From Ctena decussata (lineage: Eukaryota > Mollusca > Bivalvia > Lucinida > Lucinidae), in the NCBI GenBank assembly GCA_963989385.1, contig OZ022502.1:52073454-52137453 (forward strand): DNA of 64,000 bases, given 5' to 3'. Numbering within the stretch: position 1 is the stretch's first letter; each line of letters begins with the position of its first letter. Of the stretch, positions 34,201 to 44,402 are shown one piece after another. A program made the position numbers and the translations under genes. The notes below the pieces were generated by a model. That model ran no database searches. It was given only the letters and a program-made list of their open reading frames with translations, and was not told the origin of the DNA.

Positions 34201-36373
34201 ATATTTTCTCATGAAAACATATGTTGTGGGTTCCTATTAGAATCCCCTATTGAGGCGATTCTAACAGGTGCCCGCAACGTATGTTTTTATTCAAAACTTT
34301 GTTACAGTTAGTCAAAAACTATCATCAAACCTTCCTCTATTTTATGTATGCCTTTCTCTGGGCAAGTAAATATTTGTTAGGACAAGTTAATTTCATCTAT
34401 TTTCTTGTCCATGGACAAGTAGAAAATTTTGATATTTCCACAGCACTGCTAAACCAGAAAACTGAACAAAGGTCTACGTTGCCAACACTGCCATAAAAGC
34501 AGTACCTATATCCAGTGCTCCAGATCAGAAGGGGTAGCAGGGATAATTCTGGAATAATTTTCCTTATTTCTCAATAGAAAAGTATGTGTATGTTGTGAGC
34601 CCTCTTTCCCTTCAGGCCTAAATTGAACAAGAGCTGTCACCTGACATGAAGGCTCGCCTGAATACGTGCTTGCCCATCATACAGTCGCTATGATGGTGTG
34701 GACTGCTATGCATAAAACTTCAGGCAAGCATGTCCATAATGACAACACATTTATAAACAAAAGCTATCTCAGAAATAAGTCTTAAAATAAAATAAAAATA
34801 AAAAAAATCCACATGACATATGACATTTCAAAGTCCATGAGCTTGAGGTCAAAGAACTAAGGGCTGGGGTTGGGGTGGGTGGGAGGGGGGAGGTGGGGGG
34901 CCTAAGATGTATCAAAACCTTAAATCATTATCTAACACCAGTCCAAGTATTCGTATCAACTGAGTCCATTTTGGCACTGTGAAACTATGTCTTCATAAAT
35001 ATAAAACTTACACCCAAATCTTAAAGATAAAATTCAAAGTCGATGACCCTGACTTCAAGGTCATCCAGTGGGGTAAGTAAATGGTGTTTTGTAAAAACTA
35101 AAAAAAAGTGTACAACATCAGTTCAAGTGCAAACTAAATCTCTGCCAAGCATTATGAATAAGTATGCTATTAGAAAACTTTAATAAAGACCAAATTTCCT
35201 AAGTCCCTGACCATGACATCAAGGTCACTGAGCTGGTTGGGGTAGTACTCTGATCTAAGTACAGTGCAAATATAAAAAGAATTCATCTATGGGTTCAGGA
35301 GATATGTGTCTTTAAAAAACTTTAACCATAACATCCAATCAATAAAAAGACAATTTTCTAAGTCCATGACCTTGACATCAAGGTCACTGAGGGGGGTGGA
35401 GGTTGTACCTTGGAAAACTTAGGACCAATATCTAACTACAGTGCAAGTATCAAAGGAATCCATCTATGGGTTAAGGAGAAATTGGGCTTTATAAAACTTG
35501 ATCCAAAACATCCAGTCCCAAAAATCTCCCAATTTTCTAAGTCCATGACCTTGACATCAAGGTCATGGAGTGGGGTGTGGGTGGTACCCTGTTAAACTTT
35601 GGACCAATATCTAACTACAGTGCAAGTATCAAAAGAATCTATCCATGGGTTAAGGAGATATAGGTTTTTAAAAAACTTTAACCAAAACATCCAATCGGGA
35701 CGCCGACGCCAAGGTGACAACAATAGCTCTTCCTGAACTTTCGTTCAGGCGAGCTAAAAACGGTTTGCTGTTTCCTACCTACCCAGCAATTTATCCCCCT
35801 ACCCAAAAAATTTATGGCCTAAGAAACAGGATTTTTTTTTTTTTTTTTTTTTTTGCTTTTCATTTCTGCCTACTGAGCAAAATGCCTATATTTTATGCTT
35901 CATCTCTATCTCTTGTATAAATGATGATTTCTGCATCTTTTTCTGACACTATTTGACTAAAACTATTAAAAAAAGCTTGTAATCTGGGTATTCAATACAA
36001 CTTATTCATTAGCATTATGCATATGCAAAAAAAAAAAAAATATGCTATCTACCTACCCAACTCTAAAACCTCCCAGTAGGAAGCAGCAAGCCAAATATTT
36101 TTCAAGCATGGCCTCATTAGAACCATATCACTTAAATGGTTCTAATGAGGAATGACAACCTATGTTTTCATGGAAAATTATCCCTGTTCCCTCTTATTAC
36201 CTGGAGCTTTGCTTTACCTTAGGAAACCAAGCTTTCTTGTCCACATCCCACTCATACACAGTGCCATCAGGGTCTGTCCTGGTCTGAGGATGAGAGTCTA
36301 ATCGTCTCGCTTCTTCCTGCTCTCTTGCTAGTCGCTCCTGCTCCAACTGTTCCTCAAAGTCTATGTCTCCCAT
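24543..36373 (-). CDS. HTATSF1: HTATSF1 (Tat-SF1/Cus2-like) splicing factor, complete CDS
   Basis: Eight coding exons on the minus strand: 36373-36218, 33484-33235, 32075-31767, 31149-30947, 28205-28036, 26699-26603, 25920-25831 and 25226-24543. They total 1959 nt, in frame across every junction: 652 residues plus stop. Landmarks in order: YEWDVDKKAWFPK near 40-52; a Tyr-rich and Gln/Gly-rich linker with a basic KKKGKKRK run; RRM1 from about 248 (NTNVYVSGLP, KGDGRCCYIK); the linker DPSKKKKK; then WRPER; RRM2/UHM from about 380 with RWF at about 452-454 (the UHM Arg-X-Phe motif); and an acidic Ser/Asp-rich tail. Tat-SF1/Cus2 binds SF3B1 and U2 snRNP and helps load the branch-site complex in the nucleus. 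It is close to the usual domain order; human HTATSF1 is longer, mainly in the acidic tail. Confidence 0.95.
25495..25735. repeat. GGAGCAAATTC-family palindromic MITE (HTATSF1 intron 7)
   Basis: Left CCTTTAGGTGTATGGATACA, right end its rough complement near 25735. The core TTGCTCCTCTAGGAGCAAATTC is a perfect palindrome. Family copies also at 19960, 27317, 37950, 59050, 60820 and 63150. Confidence 0.7.
25831..25920 (-). CDS. HTATSF1: HTATSF1 exon 7 (UHM helix A to strand 3)
   Basis: 90 nt, phase 0-0. Encodes LNPALINTVREDVRSECANY and GEVKKVVVYD; the REDVRxEC motif matches Tat-SF1. Acceptor TTTCAG, donor GAT|GTAAGT. Confidence 0.92.
26603..26699 (-). CDS. HTATSF1: HTATSF1 exon 6 (start of UHM)
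   Basis: 97 nt. Encodes LFDWRPERPLGTRPKHEKIV and ILKNLFDPTAFE: the WRPER motif and RNP2-like IVILKNLF of the second RRM. It completes the codon split at the exon-5 donor. Confidence 0.93.
27317..27579. repeat. GGAGCAAATTC-family palindromic MITE
   Basis: Left ACTTTCAATGTGAGCAACTC, core TTGCTCCTCTGGGAGCAAATTC (with a small duplication AGAGGAGCAAATTCTTA), right GTGCACCCATACACCTTA. Confidence 0.65.
27603..28031. mobile_element. PIF/Harbinger-type MITE with TTA duplication at an HTATSF1 splice donor
   Basis: TIRs GGGCGCGTTTACACGA (left) and TCGTGTAAACGCGCCC (right), flanked by TTA at 27600-27602 and 28032-28034. A 3-bp TTA/TWA duplication is typical of PIF/Harbinger elements. The interior is built of repeated GTTTACACG and ACTTTGTCA words. 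The right border lies inside the exon-5 donor (minus strand GTAAGG, 28035 down). Confidence 0.75.
28036..28205 (-). CDS. HTATSF1: HTATSF1 exon 5 (end of RRM1 and basic linker)
   Basis: 170 nt. Encodes KESVDLALNILDGSDIRGHK (helix 2/strand 4 of RRM1), then a lysine-rich linker DPSKKKKKLTNKEKRKFKEK. Donor AAA|GTAAGG overlaps the MITE border. Confidence 0.93.
28629..28763. repeat. GAGGTTATAAAACTTGAG near-perfect palindrome, copy 2
   Basis: Same arms as 18086-18221 (GAGGTTATAAAACTTGAG / CTCAAGTTTTATAACCTC) with TTGGCTGCTTCC/GGAGGCAGCCAA at the centre; better preserved than copy 1. Confidence 0.78.
28966..30455 (+). repeat. Element built of diverged tandem units (HTATSF1 intron 4)
   Basis: Starts CAAGAATTCACTGAAATGC, then about 150-300-bp units each with AAGGGGGAGCAACCATTCTTA, CATGAAGATATCCCAAA and GTTATGGCRYGYACAAGA. 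It ends with CGGACAGACGGACAG near 30400. Layout (CAAG start, internal units, GGACAGACGG near the 3' end) resembles the CTCACCTG-type elements. Non-coding. Confidence 0.5.
30947..31149 (-). CDS. HTATSF1: HTATSF1 exon 4 (RRM1 core)
   Basis: 203 nt. Encodes GWFEVEEVHNTNVYVSGLP then DVTEDEFKELMNKCGLIM and KGDGRCCYIK: RNP2 and RNP1 of the first RRM. Very close to Tat-SF1. Donor AAG|GTTGGT. Confidence 0.95.
31150..31766. other. HTATSF1 intron 3
   Basis: 617 bases without coding signal or clear repeat, apart from a possible GGACGGACGCTCGGCGCCCC stretch near 31480. Confidence 0.5.
31767..32075 (-). CDS. HTATSF1: HTATSF1 exon 3 (Tyr-rich and Gly/Gln-rich linker, basic run)
   Basis: 309 nt. Encodes GGDSAGGEGVTDSKETMEKY, then a Tyr-dense stretch (YNEYWSYYYGTEYHDYY), then near-repeats of EGQ/KEGGEGQ and a KKKGKKRK basic cluster that could serve as a nuclear localisation signal. 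The exact linker is not conserved in vertebrates; position and basic cluster are. Confidence 0.88.
32735..32882 (-). repeat. tRNA-headed SINE copy 2
   Basis: Minus strand: GGTAGCTCAGTGGGTTAAG (A box), then GGACCCAGGTTCCAGTGC (B box); downstream is the complement of TTTCAGTCATATCAAGACG as in copy 1. Inserted in the same orientation as HTATSF1. Confidence 0.7.
32903..33060. mobile_element. CAGTAGACCCTCTTTACAAC MITE, TA duplication
   Basis: TIRs CAGTAGACCCTCTTTACAAC and GTTGTAAGAGGGTTGACTG flanked by TA at 32901-32902 and 33061-33062; a mariner/pogo-group MITE. A related copy is at 61684-61856. Confidence 0.7.
33235..33484 (-). CDS. HTATSF1: HTATSF1 exon 2
   Basis: 250 nt. Encodes IDIDFIAKYQMNYGVQ (matching the family's KI.EDFIA.YQ.NYG), then a Thr/Glu-rich linker with YYKYIQSYYEAGQ and the helix HDEMVEKLEQLESSIQQ. 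Acceptor TGTCAG, donor AAG|GTGAGA. Confidence 0.9.
34054..34448. mobile_element. hAT-like short element with CTAAACC duplication
   Basis: TIRs CAGGGCTGTGAAAATA and GATATTTCCACAGCACTG; direct repeat CTAAACC at 34047-34053 and 34449-34455. CAGGG-type TIRs with a 7-8-bp duplication are typical of hAT elements. The interior repeats GGACAAGT words in both orientations. Confidence 0.65.
34628..35757 (+). mobile_element. CTCACCTG-type element, copy 3
   Basis: Starts CAAGAGCTGTCACCTGACATG then GGCTCGCCTGAA; ends in hairpin CTGAACTTTCGTTCAG then GCGAGCTAAAAA. Internal diverged tandem units carry CATGACCTTGACATCAAGG (near 35040, 35210, 35370, 35550), about every 165-180 bp. G-rich stretch at 34860-34900. 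Confidence 0.65.
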
Positions 36374-36376
36374 AGC
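36218..36376 (-). CDS. HTATSF1: HTATSF1 exon 1 (first coding exon)
   Basis: The ATG at 36373-36371 begins MGDIDFEEQL and the exon ends YEWDVDKKAWFPK. An AG acceptor (TTTCAG) precedes it at 36378-36377, so only three bases of 5' UTR lie in this exon and an upstream non-coding (or short coding) exon must exist, not identified. The acidic GDIDFEEQL fits the family's start. Donor AAG|GTAAAG. Confidence 0.85.
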
Positions 36377-36389
36377 CTGAAATGCAGTA

Positions 36390-36543
36390 ATATATGAGCC
36401 ATGACATGACAAAACTAACAATGTGGCATGTGCACCCAGCGAAGACTCAGATCAGACTCTGCCCAGTCTGAACAGTGTCTTCACTTTTTGCTTTAAGGGT
36501 AGATAAGGGTCTAGGCTAGCTCCATGCTGACAGTGTCTTCACT
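36390..36543. repeat. GAGCCGCGACACGA MITE, truncated copy 8
   Basis: Left half only (GAGCCATGACATGAC, CAGACTCTGCCCAGTC); the sequence switches to a different element at about 36543. Confidence 0.6.
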
Positions 36544-37391
36544 GGGGATGGTGCTGAATAAAATTTTGACCAATATGTATCATCATACCACATATAATTC
36601 TAATCGATCAAAGGCTGTAGAAACTAAGAGTTCTTAAAAACTTTAACGTAAAACTTTAACATAAAGTTTTAATTTTGTGACCTTGACCTATGGGTCATGA
36701 CCAGGGGTGGGGATGGTGCTGAATAAAATTTTGGACCAATGTCTATCATCATATCAAATATACAGGTCGGCCCGTAAAAATATGGGTCGACCCATATATT
36801 TACGGGTCAACCCGTATATTACGGGTCTACTTGCATTTACGAGTCAGAGGAGATGTTTGAAAGTCTTGATGACGGATGGACGGACAGAATGACCTTGACC
36901 TTTAGTGACATAATATCTTCATCTGTTCATTTAGTTGACCATGTATACCAAGTATTGTACCTTAGACTTATATAGTTTCTGAGAAATCCACTGTTTAAGC
37001 CTTTTCCCATATAAAAGCCTAACTACCAAAGTTGACCATATCATAAATTAGGTCAAGGTCAACGCAAGGTCATCATTTGTATAAACTATGATGGGCCCGA
37101 ATGCCTGATGCTACATACAAAGTTTCAAGGTCATAGGCCTTTTGGTTCTGGAGAAGAAGATTTCTGAAGGGTTTTTACCATATATGGTTGTGGCGGCCAT
37201 CTTGGTCATGTGACCCAGATACCCCAGAACAAACTTTTGTTCCCCCAACCCATGGAAGCTCCATATGAAATTTGGCTTTGATTGGCCCAGCGGTTTTGGA
37301 GAAGAAGACCTTTGAAAATGGTGGACGGAAGGACGACGGAGCATTGGTATACTAAAAGCTCACCTGTGAGCCTTCAGCTCAGGTGAGCTAA
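36544..37391 (+). mobile_element. CTCACCTG-type element, copy 4 (5' truncated)
   Basis: Ends in hairpin GCTCACCTG...CAGGTGAGC followed by TAAAA (37350-37391). Shares with the copy at 14943 the phrases ACCATATATGG, GGCGGCCATCTTGGTCATG and GGTCAAGGTCAACGCAAGG. Near 36770 it carries four successive ACGGGTCNACCCGTA-like units. Confidence 0.6.
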
Positions 37392-37950
37392 AAATACTAT
37401 CCACTTGAAGAAAATATGTGATGTGAAAAACCTGACACCACACTTGGTAGGCAAAACTGAGACTTTGTCTCCATAAATGAGATTTGACATGTGTGACTGT
37501 CCTTCTGTACTTAAGAGAGTGTTATTTAAGAGTTAAATTTCATCATTTAGATGTTCATGGAAGTATTAAGACAATGGGTCACGTGCGAAGAAAGTGACGT
37601 CCGAAGGGCTTTCATGTTTACTTTGCATAGAACCCTTTCTTTTTCTTTTAGACTGTATTCTCCTCCACATGATGGGAGCACCACACACAGTGTAAAGTGT
37701 CTCTATCCCTACCATGCACTGTACCAACACCCAAATGTTCTAAAAGTTCTAAAATAACAACTGGTTGGATGCGGCAGCCACCCTTTGTGCTCATATGTCA
37801 ATGAGCTTCAGAAAAATGAAATTTATCTCTTATAATTACTTTACTAATTATCCCAATAAATGCCCCTGCTTGAATACATGCCCCCTGCTTAAAAATAATG
37901 TTTTTATTGATATGTATGAATTCCTTTTTGTTTCTTTGAATGAGGCACCT
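37392..37950. other. Intergenic stretch, no feature recognised
   Basis: Unremarkable sequence between repeats; no splice-bounded coding match found. It could contain the HTATSF1 promoter or 5' non-coding exon. Confidence 0.3.
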
Positions 37951-38335
37951 GTTTGAAATGGGATCTACTCTTAATGGAAAGAATTTGGTTCTAGAAGAGT
38001 AAATTCTTCCCTTTAAAGGCAGGAGTGGTACTATATAAGGAGGATTAACTTCCACATTGTCGTTCTGTCTCTTGATCACATAGTGTCAACACATCCAGTC
38101 AGCCAATGAAATTATTATAACTGGTAATTCTGGTCCACTGATTGGTTGAATACATTTTCACACTTTTACCTGTACAGGTAACATATGCTGTTGCTGGGAA
38201 CCAGACCCCCCGGCAGAGAAGTCCTGACTTTAAGAGTAGACCCCTCCTATAGGAGCAAATCCTTTCCTTTAAGAGTAGACCCCTACTGGAAAGATGCAAA
38301 AACAGTAGTTGCTTCCTTTGCAAGTATACACATTC
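37950..38335. repeat. GGAGCAAATTC-family MITE carrying a nested repeat
   Basis: Family words (GGGATCTACTCTTAATGGAAAG; TTCCCTTTAAAGGCAGGAG; CCTATAGGAGCAAATCC) flank a block at 38046-38225 that recurs in the opposite orientation at 46549-46738. Confidence 0.5.
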
Positions 38336-38722
38336 ATTGTTAAGTTAATACTTTTTATCAGTGGTATTTGGCAGTGCCTGATTTACACTTTAATCTGAAT
38401 AACAACCCCCCCCCCCCCCCACCATTCATGAAATGCAAAGCCCCTGGCCATTTAATAGGACTAATAGTTACATTTAATTTTGAAATTATATTGTCCATCA
38501 TTTTCGATTTTTAAGAGCAATACTTGTAAAATATAAGACAAAAAGCTGTCATTAACCAACAAGTTAACTGCTTATGTTAAACTGCCATCGCCATGACATG
38601 ACATTCAATATAACGTTACAAAGGCCAATGACGTCTTTTGTTTACATGTGACGTTGCGTACAAATCACTTCACGTGACTAACTTTTGTTCATGGAAGAAT
38701 GAGCACTGTTTCTCCAAACTTA

Positions 38723-40395
38723 GAGCAAGTGAGCCGGGGCTCAGGTATACCCCCGGCCAGTGCCACCGCCTACAGATAAAACTTTACATAAAACATTACT
38801 GCAATGTTAACAAACGGACAGACAGACAATCACTCATACCCAGTAATAGACTAATAGCCCCAGTCAAATATCAGAAGGGATCATCTATAGATTTTGCAAT
38901 AAACAGGGTTCGAAATTTCCACTCGTCCGCTCGTATTTACGAGTAGATGGTCGGTAAGGACGAGTGGAAATTGTCACTGACTTGCCCTGCCGGACGAGTA
39001 GGTTTTTCCTCCATGAAAATTGTCTAATCATGCCGTTCAGGAAAAGCACTTTACAAATCGATCAAATTACAGCAAACAAATGTTAAATGTAACGCAGAAA
39101 GCATGAAATCCCATAGATTTCTGCATCGTGTTGTCTAAAAAATGAAAACGGAAATGACAAACTGTAAATAAACAGTGCGCCTGCGCATATCGAACATCGA
39201 CCCGATGAGGATTCGCACCAACGCGGTTTCGCCTAAGTTGTTTGCGCTCTATAACTGCATGATTACAAATGCATAATCCAACTCAAATAGCTGTATAGGA
39301 CATTATTTTCACGTCCTCTCTTGAATAAAGCACAACAAAAATCTACTTTGGTACAGAAATCTTTATAAACGAAACCTCTTTGTACGATCCTGAATTGGGA
39401 CAAAACCATATTACCTACGGAAAGTATCGGAAATAACCGAGTGAAAATGAAAGTGAAAGTAGAATACGGACGAGTAGATTTTTGAAAGGACGAGTAAAAA
39501 TTCAAAAGCACTTGCCCTGCAGGACAAGTACATTCAAAAAAAAATTTTGAGCCCTGATAAACTAAAGAATACAAACTTAAAAGTAAAACATTAAAGGAAA
39601 TGTTAAATAAATTTCAAAGTCTGTGACCTTGACATATGGTCAGCAGCAGCATCCAGATGATGTCAACAAACTGTTTAAACCTATTAGTAGACCCAGTGAC
39701 ACATCATCTGGTTCCATTCAAGTATACTGAAAATATAAGTAGATTCAAGTTAATGCAAAACTTTAATGCTAATGTTATACAAATGTCCAAGTCTGTGACC
39801 TTGACCTTAAGACTACAGCAGCATCCAGATGATGCAAATTGATATATATCTATCCTGTACTAATACTAAACACATCTGAACAAATTTCATAAAAAAACTT
39901 TAAAAAAAAAACAGAGCAAAAGCAAGAACGTAACACAAAACTTTAACACAACTGTTATAGGAATTTCTAAGTTTGTGACCTTGATCTTAGGCCACTAGCA
40001 GCATCCAGGTGATGCAAACTGATCAGTATCCATCATGTAGTAACACTAAGCACATATGAACCAGTTCCAGCCAATACTTTCAGGAAAACAGAGCAAAGAG
40101 CAAAAACTAAATGCAAAACTTTAACACAACTGTTGTTCAAATTTCTAAGTCCATGACCTTGACCTTAAGCCAGCATCAGAATCCAGGTGATGCAAACTGA
40201 TCAGTATCAACCATGTAGTAATACTAAGTATACATGAACAAGTTCCAGTAAAGATTCTCAGGTAAACAGAGCAAAAGAACAAACTTAGCACAAAACTTTG
40301 ACGCAAATGTTAACTAATGGACAGAAAGACAGACGAATGGACGGAAAGGCGAAAACTATATACCCCTCGACATACTTCCTATGCCAGGGGTATAA
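38723..40395 (+). repeat. GAGCAAGTGAGC element, copy 2, with a nested hAT-like insertion
   Basis: Same ends as the copy at 1041 (GAGCAAGTGAGCCGGGGCTC; TATACCCCTCGACATACTTCC...). TGTGACCTTGACC-type blocks near 39622, 39795, 39975 and 40153. Interrupted at 38904-39556 by another element. Confidence 0.65.
38904..39556. mobile_element. CAGGGTTCGAAATTT-ended element with ATAAA duplication
   Basis: TIRs CAGGGTTCGAAATTT and AAATTTTGAGCCCTG, flanked by ATAAA at 38899-38903 and 39557-39561. Internal GGACGAGTAG/CTACTCGTCC words in both orientations. hAT-like by its TIR, though a 5-bp duplication is shorter than usual. Confidence 0.6.
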
Positions 40396-41900
40396 TAATT
40401 TCATCTACAGAAAAACAAAGGGAAATATAATCATTTGCTTATCAATCAGAAATGGCTTGTAAATGTGAGAGATTCTGTATGTGCGAACCCATGTGCCAAA
40501 CAAAAACTAGTATCGTCGCGTATTGAGTTCTCGACATACCTTTATTCTCGATAGTTTTTTTTCCACGCGAGTGTTTTGCGAGGTTTTGACGTCACGTTCC
40601 TGGATGTAAACACCGAAGTGTCGACTGCATCATTTTCCAACATTGTCTGATTTGTTTTGAGAGAAATGCTACGTATAAAGGTATTTTTATATACATTTTA
40701 ATCCTTCTGTGTTGTTTTACTAGTTTTTCACTATTGCCATTTTTTACTCATAATAAAATGCATATTTTTCATTCTTTCTTTTAACTGTTGCCACCGACGC
40801 TCTTCTGTGTTGACAGATGCTTGTCTGGTCTAAAAATAGCAAATGACATAAGGGGGCGGATATGCGCGAAAATAAAATCTACGGAAGCTTAGAAGTGTCA
40901 TATATTATGATTTTTATGAATGTTATTTTTCATTTTAATTTTTTAAACTTATATAGGGTACAATTTCTGTTGGCAATTAAATAAACTTTGGTAAGTATGT
41001 AGCAAAATTTAAATGATGATAATTTGCTCTCCTTGTGGGTGGGTGTGGTTGCTCAGTTTAATTGCGATATACTGACAGGAAAATAGTGTCTCATCTTAAT
41101 GAGTACTTACAATTTGTTCAGTGTGAATTTTGAAAGAAAAATCTGAATGATGCCAAAGATGTACCTACTTATTTAATATAGCTCTAAAAATAAGACATGT
41201 TTTAATGCATTTTGAATTTTTTAACTACTTGTCATCAAAGCGCATGTCACAAAAAAGCCACCACACATATTTTTCTCATTCACTCAGACACATGTCCGTA
41301 TGACGTCATTTATATTTACTATCGAGAACGTGGGTATGCGCACTTCATTGGTTGGTTTGCACTAGCCTACTCCGAGATAAAATTAGAACACATAAATGGC
41401 AAAATGGCTGGTTGTTGATTAGACTTGTTACGGGTAAATAATAAAAGTATGCAATAGCACCAAATGCACATCAGTGCTGTTCCGGTTAGTCGAAAAGCAA
41501 GGGAAAGAATCTTAACCTATCGAGAACTGAGTAATCCAGGATACTAAGGCCTTTATGAATTTCAGGGTTACGAATCGTATAAGTTAATAAATAGCACAAC
41601 AATGATAGACTTCGAATGTAAGGTTAAAAAAGAATTATCTCAATACTATTTTAGCTGAAATTAATATGCAGTTTATGAGCTATAATTGTTTTATTTTCTG
41701 TTTTGTAGAACAAACGTTTTCAAAGCCTCATGTAATCGTCTCTCTGACCTTGATGCAACTCACAAGTATAAAAAGCCGCACCCGACTTCTTTGTGCGCAT
41801 GGAGATCCGGTCTTGATAGGCTAACGGTGTCAAATGCGTTGCGTTGGCGATATGCGAAAAAGGTGTTTTTCAATAAAAAAAATCAGTCAAAATTTTAAAA
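40396..41900. other. Intergenic stretch with no recognised gene
   Basis: AT-rich. ATTGAGTTCTCGACATACC (40520-40560) is loosely mirrored near 41517-41535 (CTATCGAGAACTGAGTAATCC), which hints at another decayed inverted-repeat element. No coding match found. Confidence 0.35.
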
Positions 41901-41904
41901 CCAT

Positions 41905-42065
41905 AAGAAGGTAGGTAGGCTACATTAATGATCTACCTGACGTAGTGGAGGTGCTTATGAAACTTTTTGCTGACGACGCCAAATTATAACATACAGTAAC
42001 AAACCATAGAGAAAATGATTTACAGCAAAGTTTTGATAGAGCAGTTAAGTGGGCTGAAGATTGGG
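41905..42065 (+). pseudogene. CR1/L2-type LINE reverse transcriptase fragment, 5' piece
   Basis: The plus frame reads YINDLPDVVEVLMKLFADDAKL, then a stop, then FDRAVKWAEDWEI: the FADDAK catalytic block and following region of a CR1/L2-like reverse transcriptase. The reading resumes at 45920, after the RTE insertion, with FYNTDKCHQLH. Confidence 0.7.
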
Positions 42066-42119
42066 AAATTTTCTATTCTATTCTATTCTATCCCATAACT
42101 TTACTAGGTCGTTGGGGCA

Positions 42120-42888
42120 TCACAGATGACTTCGAAACAATCCCTTTCCACCTTGTCCTGTCTTCAGCTGCCCTGCAAAATCCATTCCTGTCCACTCCTT
42201 GATATTGTCTTCCCACCCATTCTTCTGTCTACCTCTTCTTCTTTTTCCTTTCACTGTGCCCTGAAGAACCGTCTTTGCTAAATCAGAAGACCTTGAGACG
42301 TGGCCAAACCACCTTAGTTTCCGTCTCTTGACCAGCGTCAGGAGTTCATCATATTCTCCAATGGTTGCTTGGATCTTCCTGCGAACCTCCTCATTGGTTA
42401 TATGGTCCTTGTACGAAATGTTCAGTAACCTTCGGTAGCATCTCATCTCAAAGGCCTGCGTTCTTTTCTCTAACTCTGCTGTCAAGGTCCACGATTCACA
42501 GGCATACAGAAATATGGAAATGACAAGGGAGCGCATAAGTTTCACCTTTGATCCAAGAGATATGTTGTTATCTCTCTAAATTGGTTTGAGCTTGGCAAGA
42601 GCTGAAGTGGCATATGCAATCCTTGAGAGAACCTCCTGTTTTGAGCCATCGTCTGAGACAACTGCTCCAAGGTATTTGAAGCTGTTTACAATATCCAGCT
42701 TCTGCCCTTTTACCTTGATCTCCCTCTGGATGCCATCTGCGCTGTTCGTCATCAGTTTGGTCATCTCAGCACTGATCTCCATCTTACACCTTGTGCAGGT
42801 TTGGTCGAGACTTTCAACTAGAGCATCTAGTTCCTGCTCTTCCTCAGCTAGAGCGTCCCTCTTTGTCAGGTCAGGCAAAACCTGCTAA
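42120..42888 (-). pseudogene. RTE reverse transcriptase C-terminal segment
   Basis: One minus-strand frame broken by a single TAG (42578-42576) at a position where the family has Trp. Reads EEEQELDALVESLDQTC, MEISAEMTKLMTN, FKYLGAVVSDDGSKQEVLSR, then LMRSLVISIFLYACESWTL, FEMRCYRRLLNISYKDHIT and RRKLRWFGHVSRSSDLAKT. These are standard RTE/craniofacial-development-protein-2-like ORF landmarks. Confidence 0.8.
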
Positions 42889-43532
42889 TGGTACCATGTA
42901 AACCAGTACTACCTGTTGCATGTGGGCAGATGGGGCTCATCAACCTGGGAAGGTGTCCTGTCTCTTAGCCTTGGCAGGCAGTCCACCTAGGAGTACATTG
43001 CTAGGTCTCTAAACAAGGCCTATTAACAAACCTGTGAACACAGCACCATTGGGCGGAAGTCTTCCTAGAAGAAGTCAACGGCCAGACAGGAACTCGAATC
43101 TAAATCAAGTGTTAGCAGCTAGACCCGAGCCAGCCCTGCTCAGCTTGGTGAAACAGCTTGATTAAGGAGGTCACTGATAGATAGGGATATGCCCCGATCA
43201 CTTTGACTCTTTGAATCTGGTTGTTTATATTATATGCAGTGAACAAGTCAACGACTTGATTCCCACCTCCATGAGTCTCCCAACCCTATAGGTCAACAAG
43301 GGGTGGTGTTAACACAACATCACTGGGCGAAAGTCTTCCTAGAAGAAGTCAACGGCTAGGGTGGAAGAACTCTTAGAGTCAACGGCCAGGTGTTCGATAC
43401 CTAGGCGAGCCATACAATAATCGTGGACTTCGGCTGTGGTCAACACATATAGCCTGGAGAGGGATGTGCTCCGTAAGGCTGAACTCTGCCCTAGAAACAC
43501 CATGGTAGACAACCTAAATGATACCTTAAGGT

Positions 43533-44391
43533 GGTGATTTGTGGTAAAAGTAAAAATCTGCATAAAACCATAAAAAAGTAATGTATCTCCCTGAAATCTA
43601 GCAGACTTCTTATTTTTGTTGTTCTTTACAGTTTAGAATACAAAATAGACGTCCATGCTGCTTAAAAAAGTGTTTTTATAAGGAAATATCAAAGGGTAGT
43701 TTTCTGCGAATAAATCTGAAAAAATAATATCGTTATTGAAAATTTACGTAGTGCTGAAGGTGCATTATTGCATAATGAAGAGCGTCCTAGCAATTATTTA
43801 TTCCAACTATTTCTCAAATTGTAATGTAGACCAGATGAAAATGGTTGCTTTTTCTCAAATGTTCAACCATGTACAAAGTAAACGTACACTGGACGCATTT
43901 ATTAAATATAGGGCAGGCAAGCATACATGTACCTATGTTAACACCTACAGTATAAATAATACATTACTGCCATGATCAGTGGTGTGTAGATGAAATTGTT
44001 CAACCTTGTTAAAATAGTCTCACCTGTTTCACCTGTGTGTTTTGACAAAAAAATTTGGACACAGACTGCATCTTTTTTCATCTGCTCAGCCTGATAATGA
44101 GTGAAAGAGTTTGAAACAATAATTGCTAGGACGCTCTCCATTATGCAACAAGGTACTCTAAGCACTAAGTATATTTTCAATAAGGATATTATTTTTTCAG
44201 ATTTATTCGCAGAAAATTACCCTTTGATCTTTCCTTATAAAAATACTTTTTAACATTAACACGTGCTGCATTTTGGGATTCTAAATTATGAGAAACAACA
44301 TAAAGAAGGCTACTGCTAAGTTTTGGAAAGATGAGTGTTATTTTGAGTATTTTATGCAGATTTTTGTCTTTGTCCCAAATCAGTGATTATC
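43533..44391. mobile_element. Inverted-repeat element in the RTE 5' UTR, TTAA flanks
   Basis: The ends read TTAAGGTGGTGAT (left, near 43527) and ATCACCACCTTAA (right, near 44402). The arms mirror for over 200 bp (AAAAATCTGCATAAAA; GCATAATGRAGAGCGTCCTAGC and complements). TTAA duplication suggests piggyBac-like mobilisation, but no transposase or diagnostic TIR is present. Borders approximate. Confidence 0.6.
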
Positions 44392-44402
44392 ACCACCTTA
44401 AT

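Larger units (their letters stand above)
33485..36217. other. HTATSF1 intron 1 (coding part), repeat-rich
   Basis: No coding exon seen. It holds a hAT-like element (34054-34448), a CTCGCCTGAA-type element (34628-35757), a T25 run near 35830 and GAGCTCCA-type fragments near 34510 and 36110. Confidence 0.6.
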
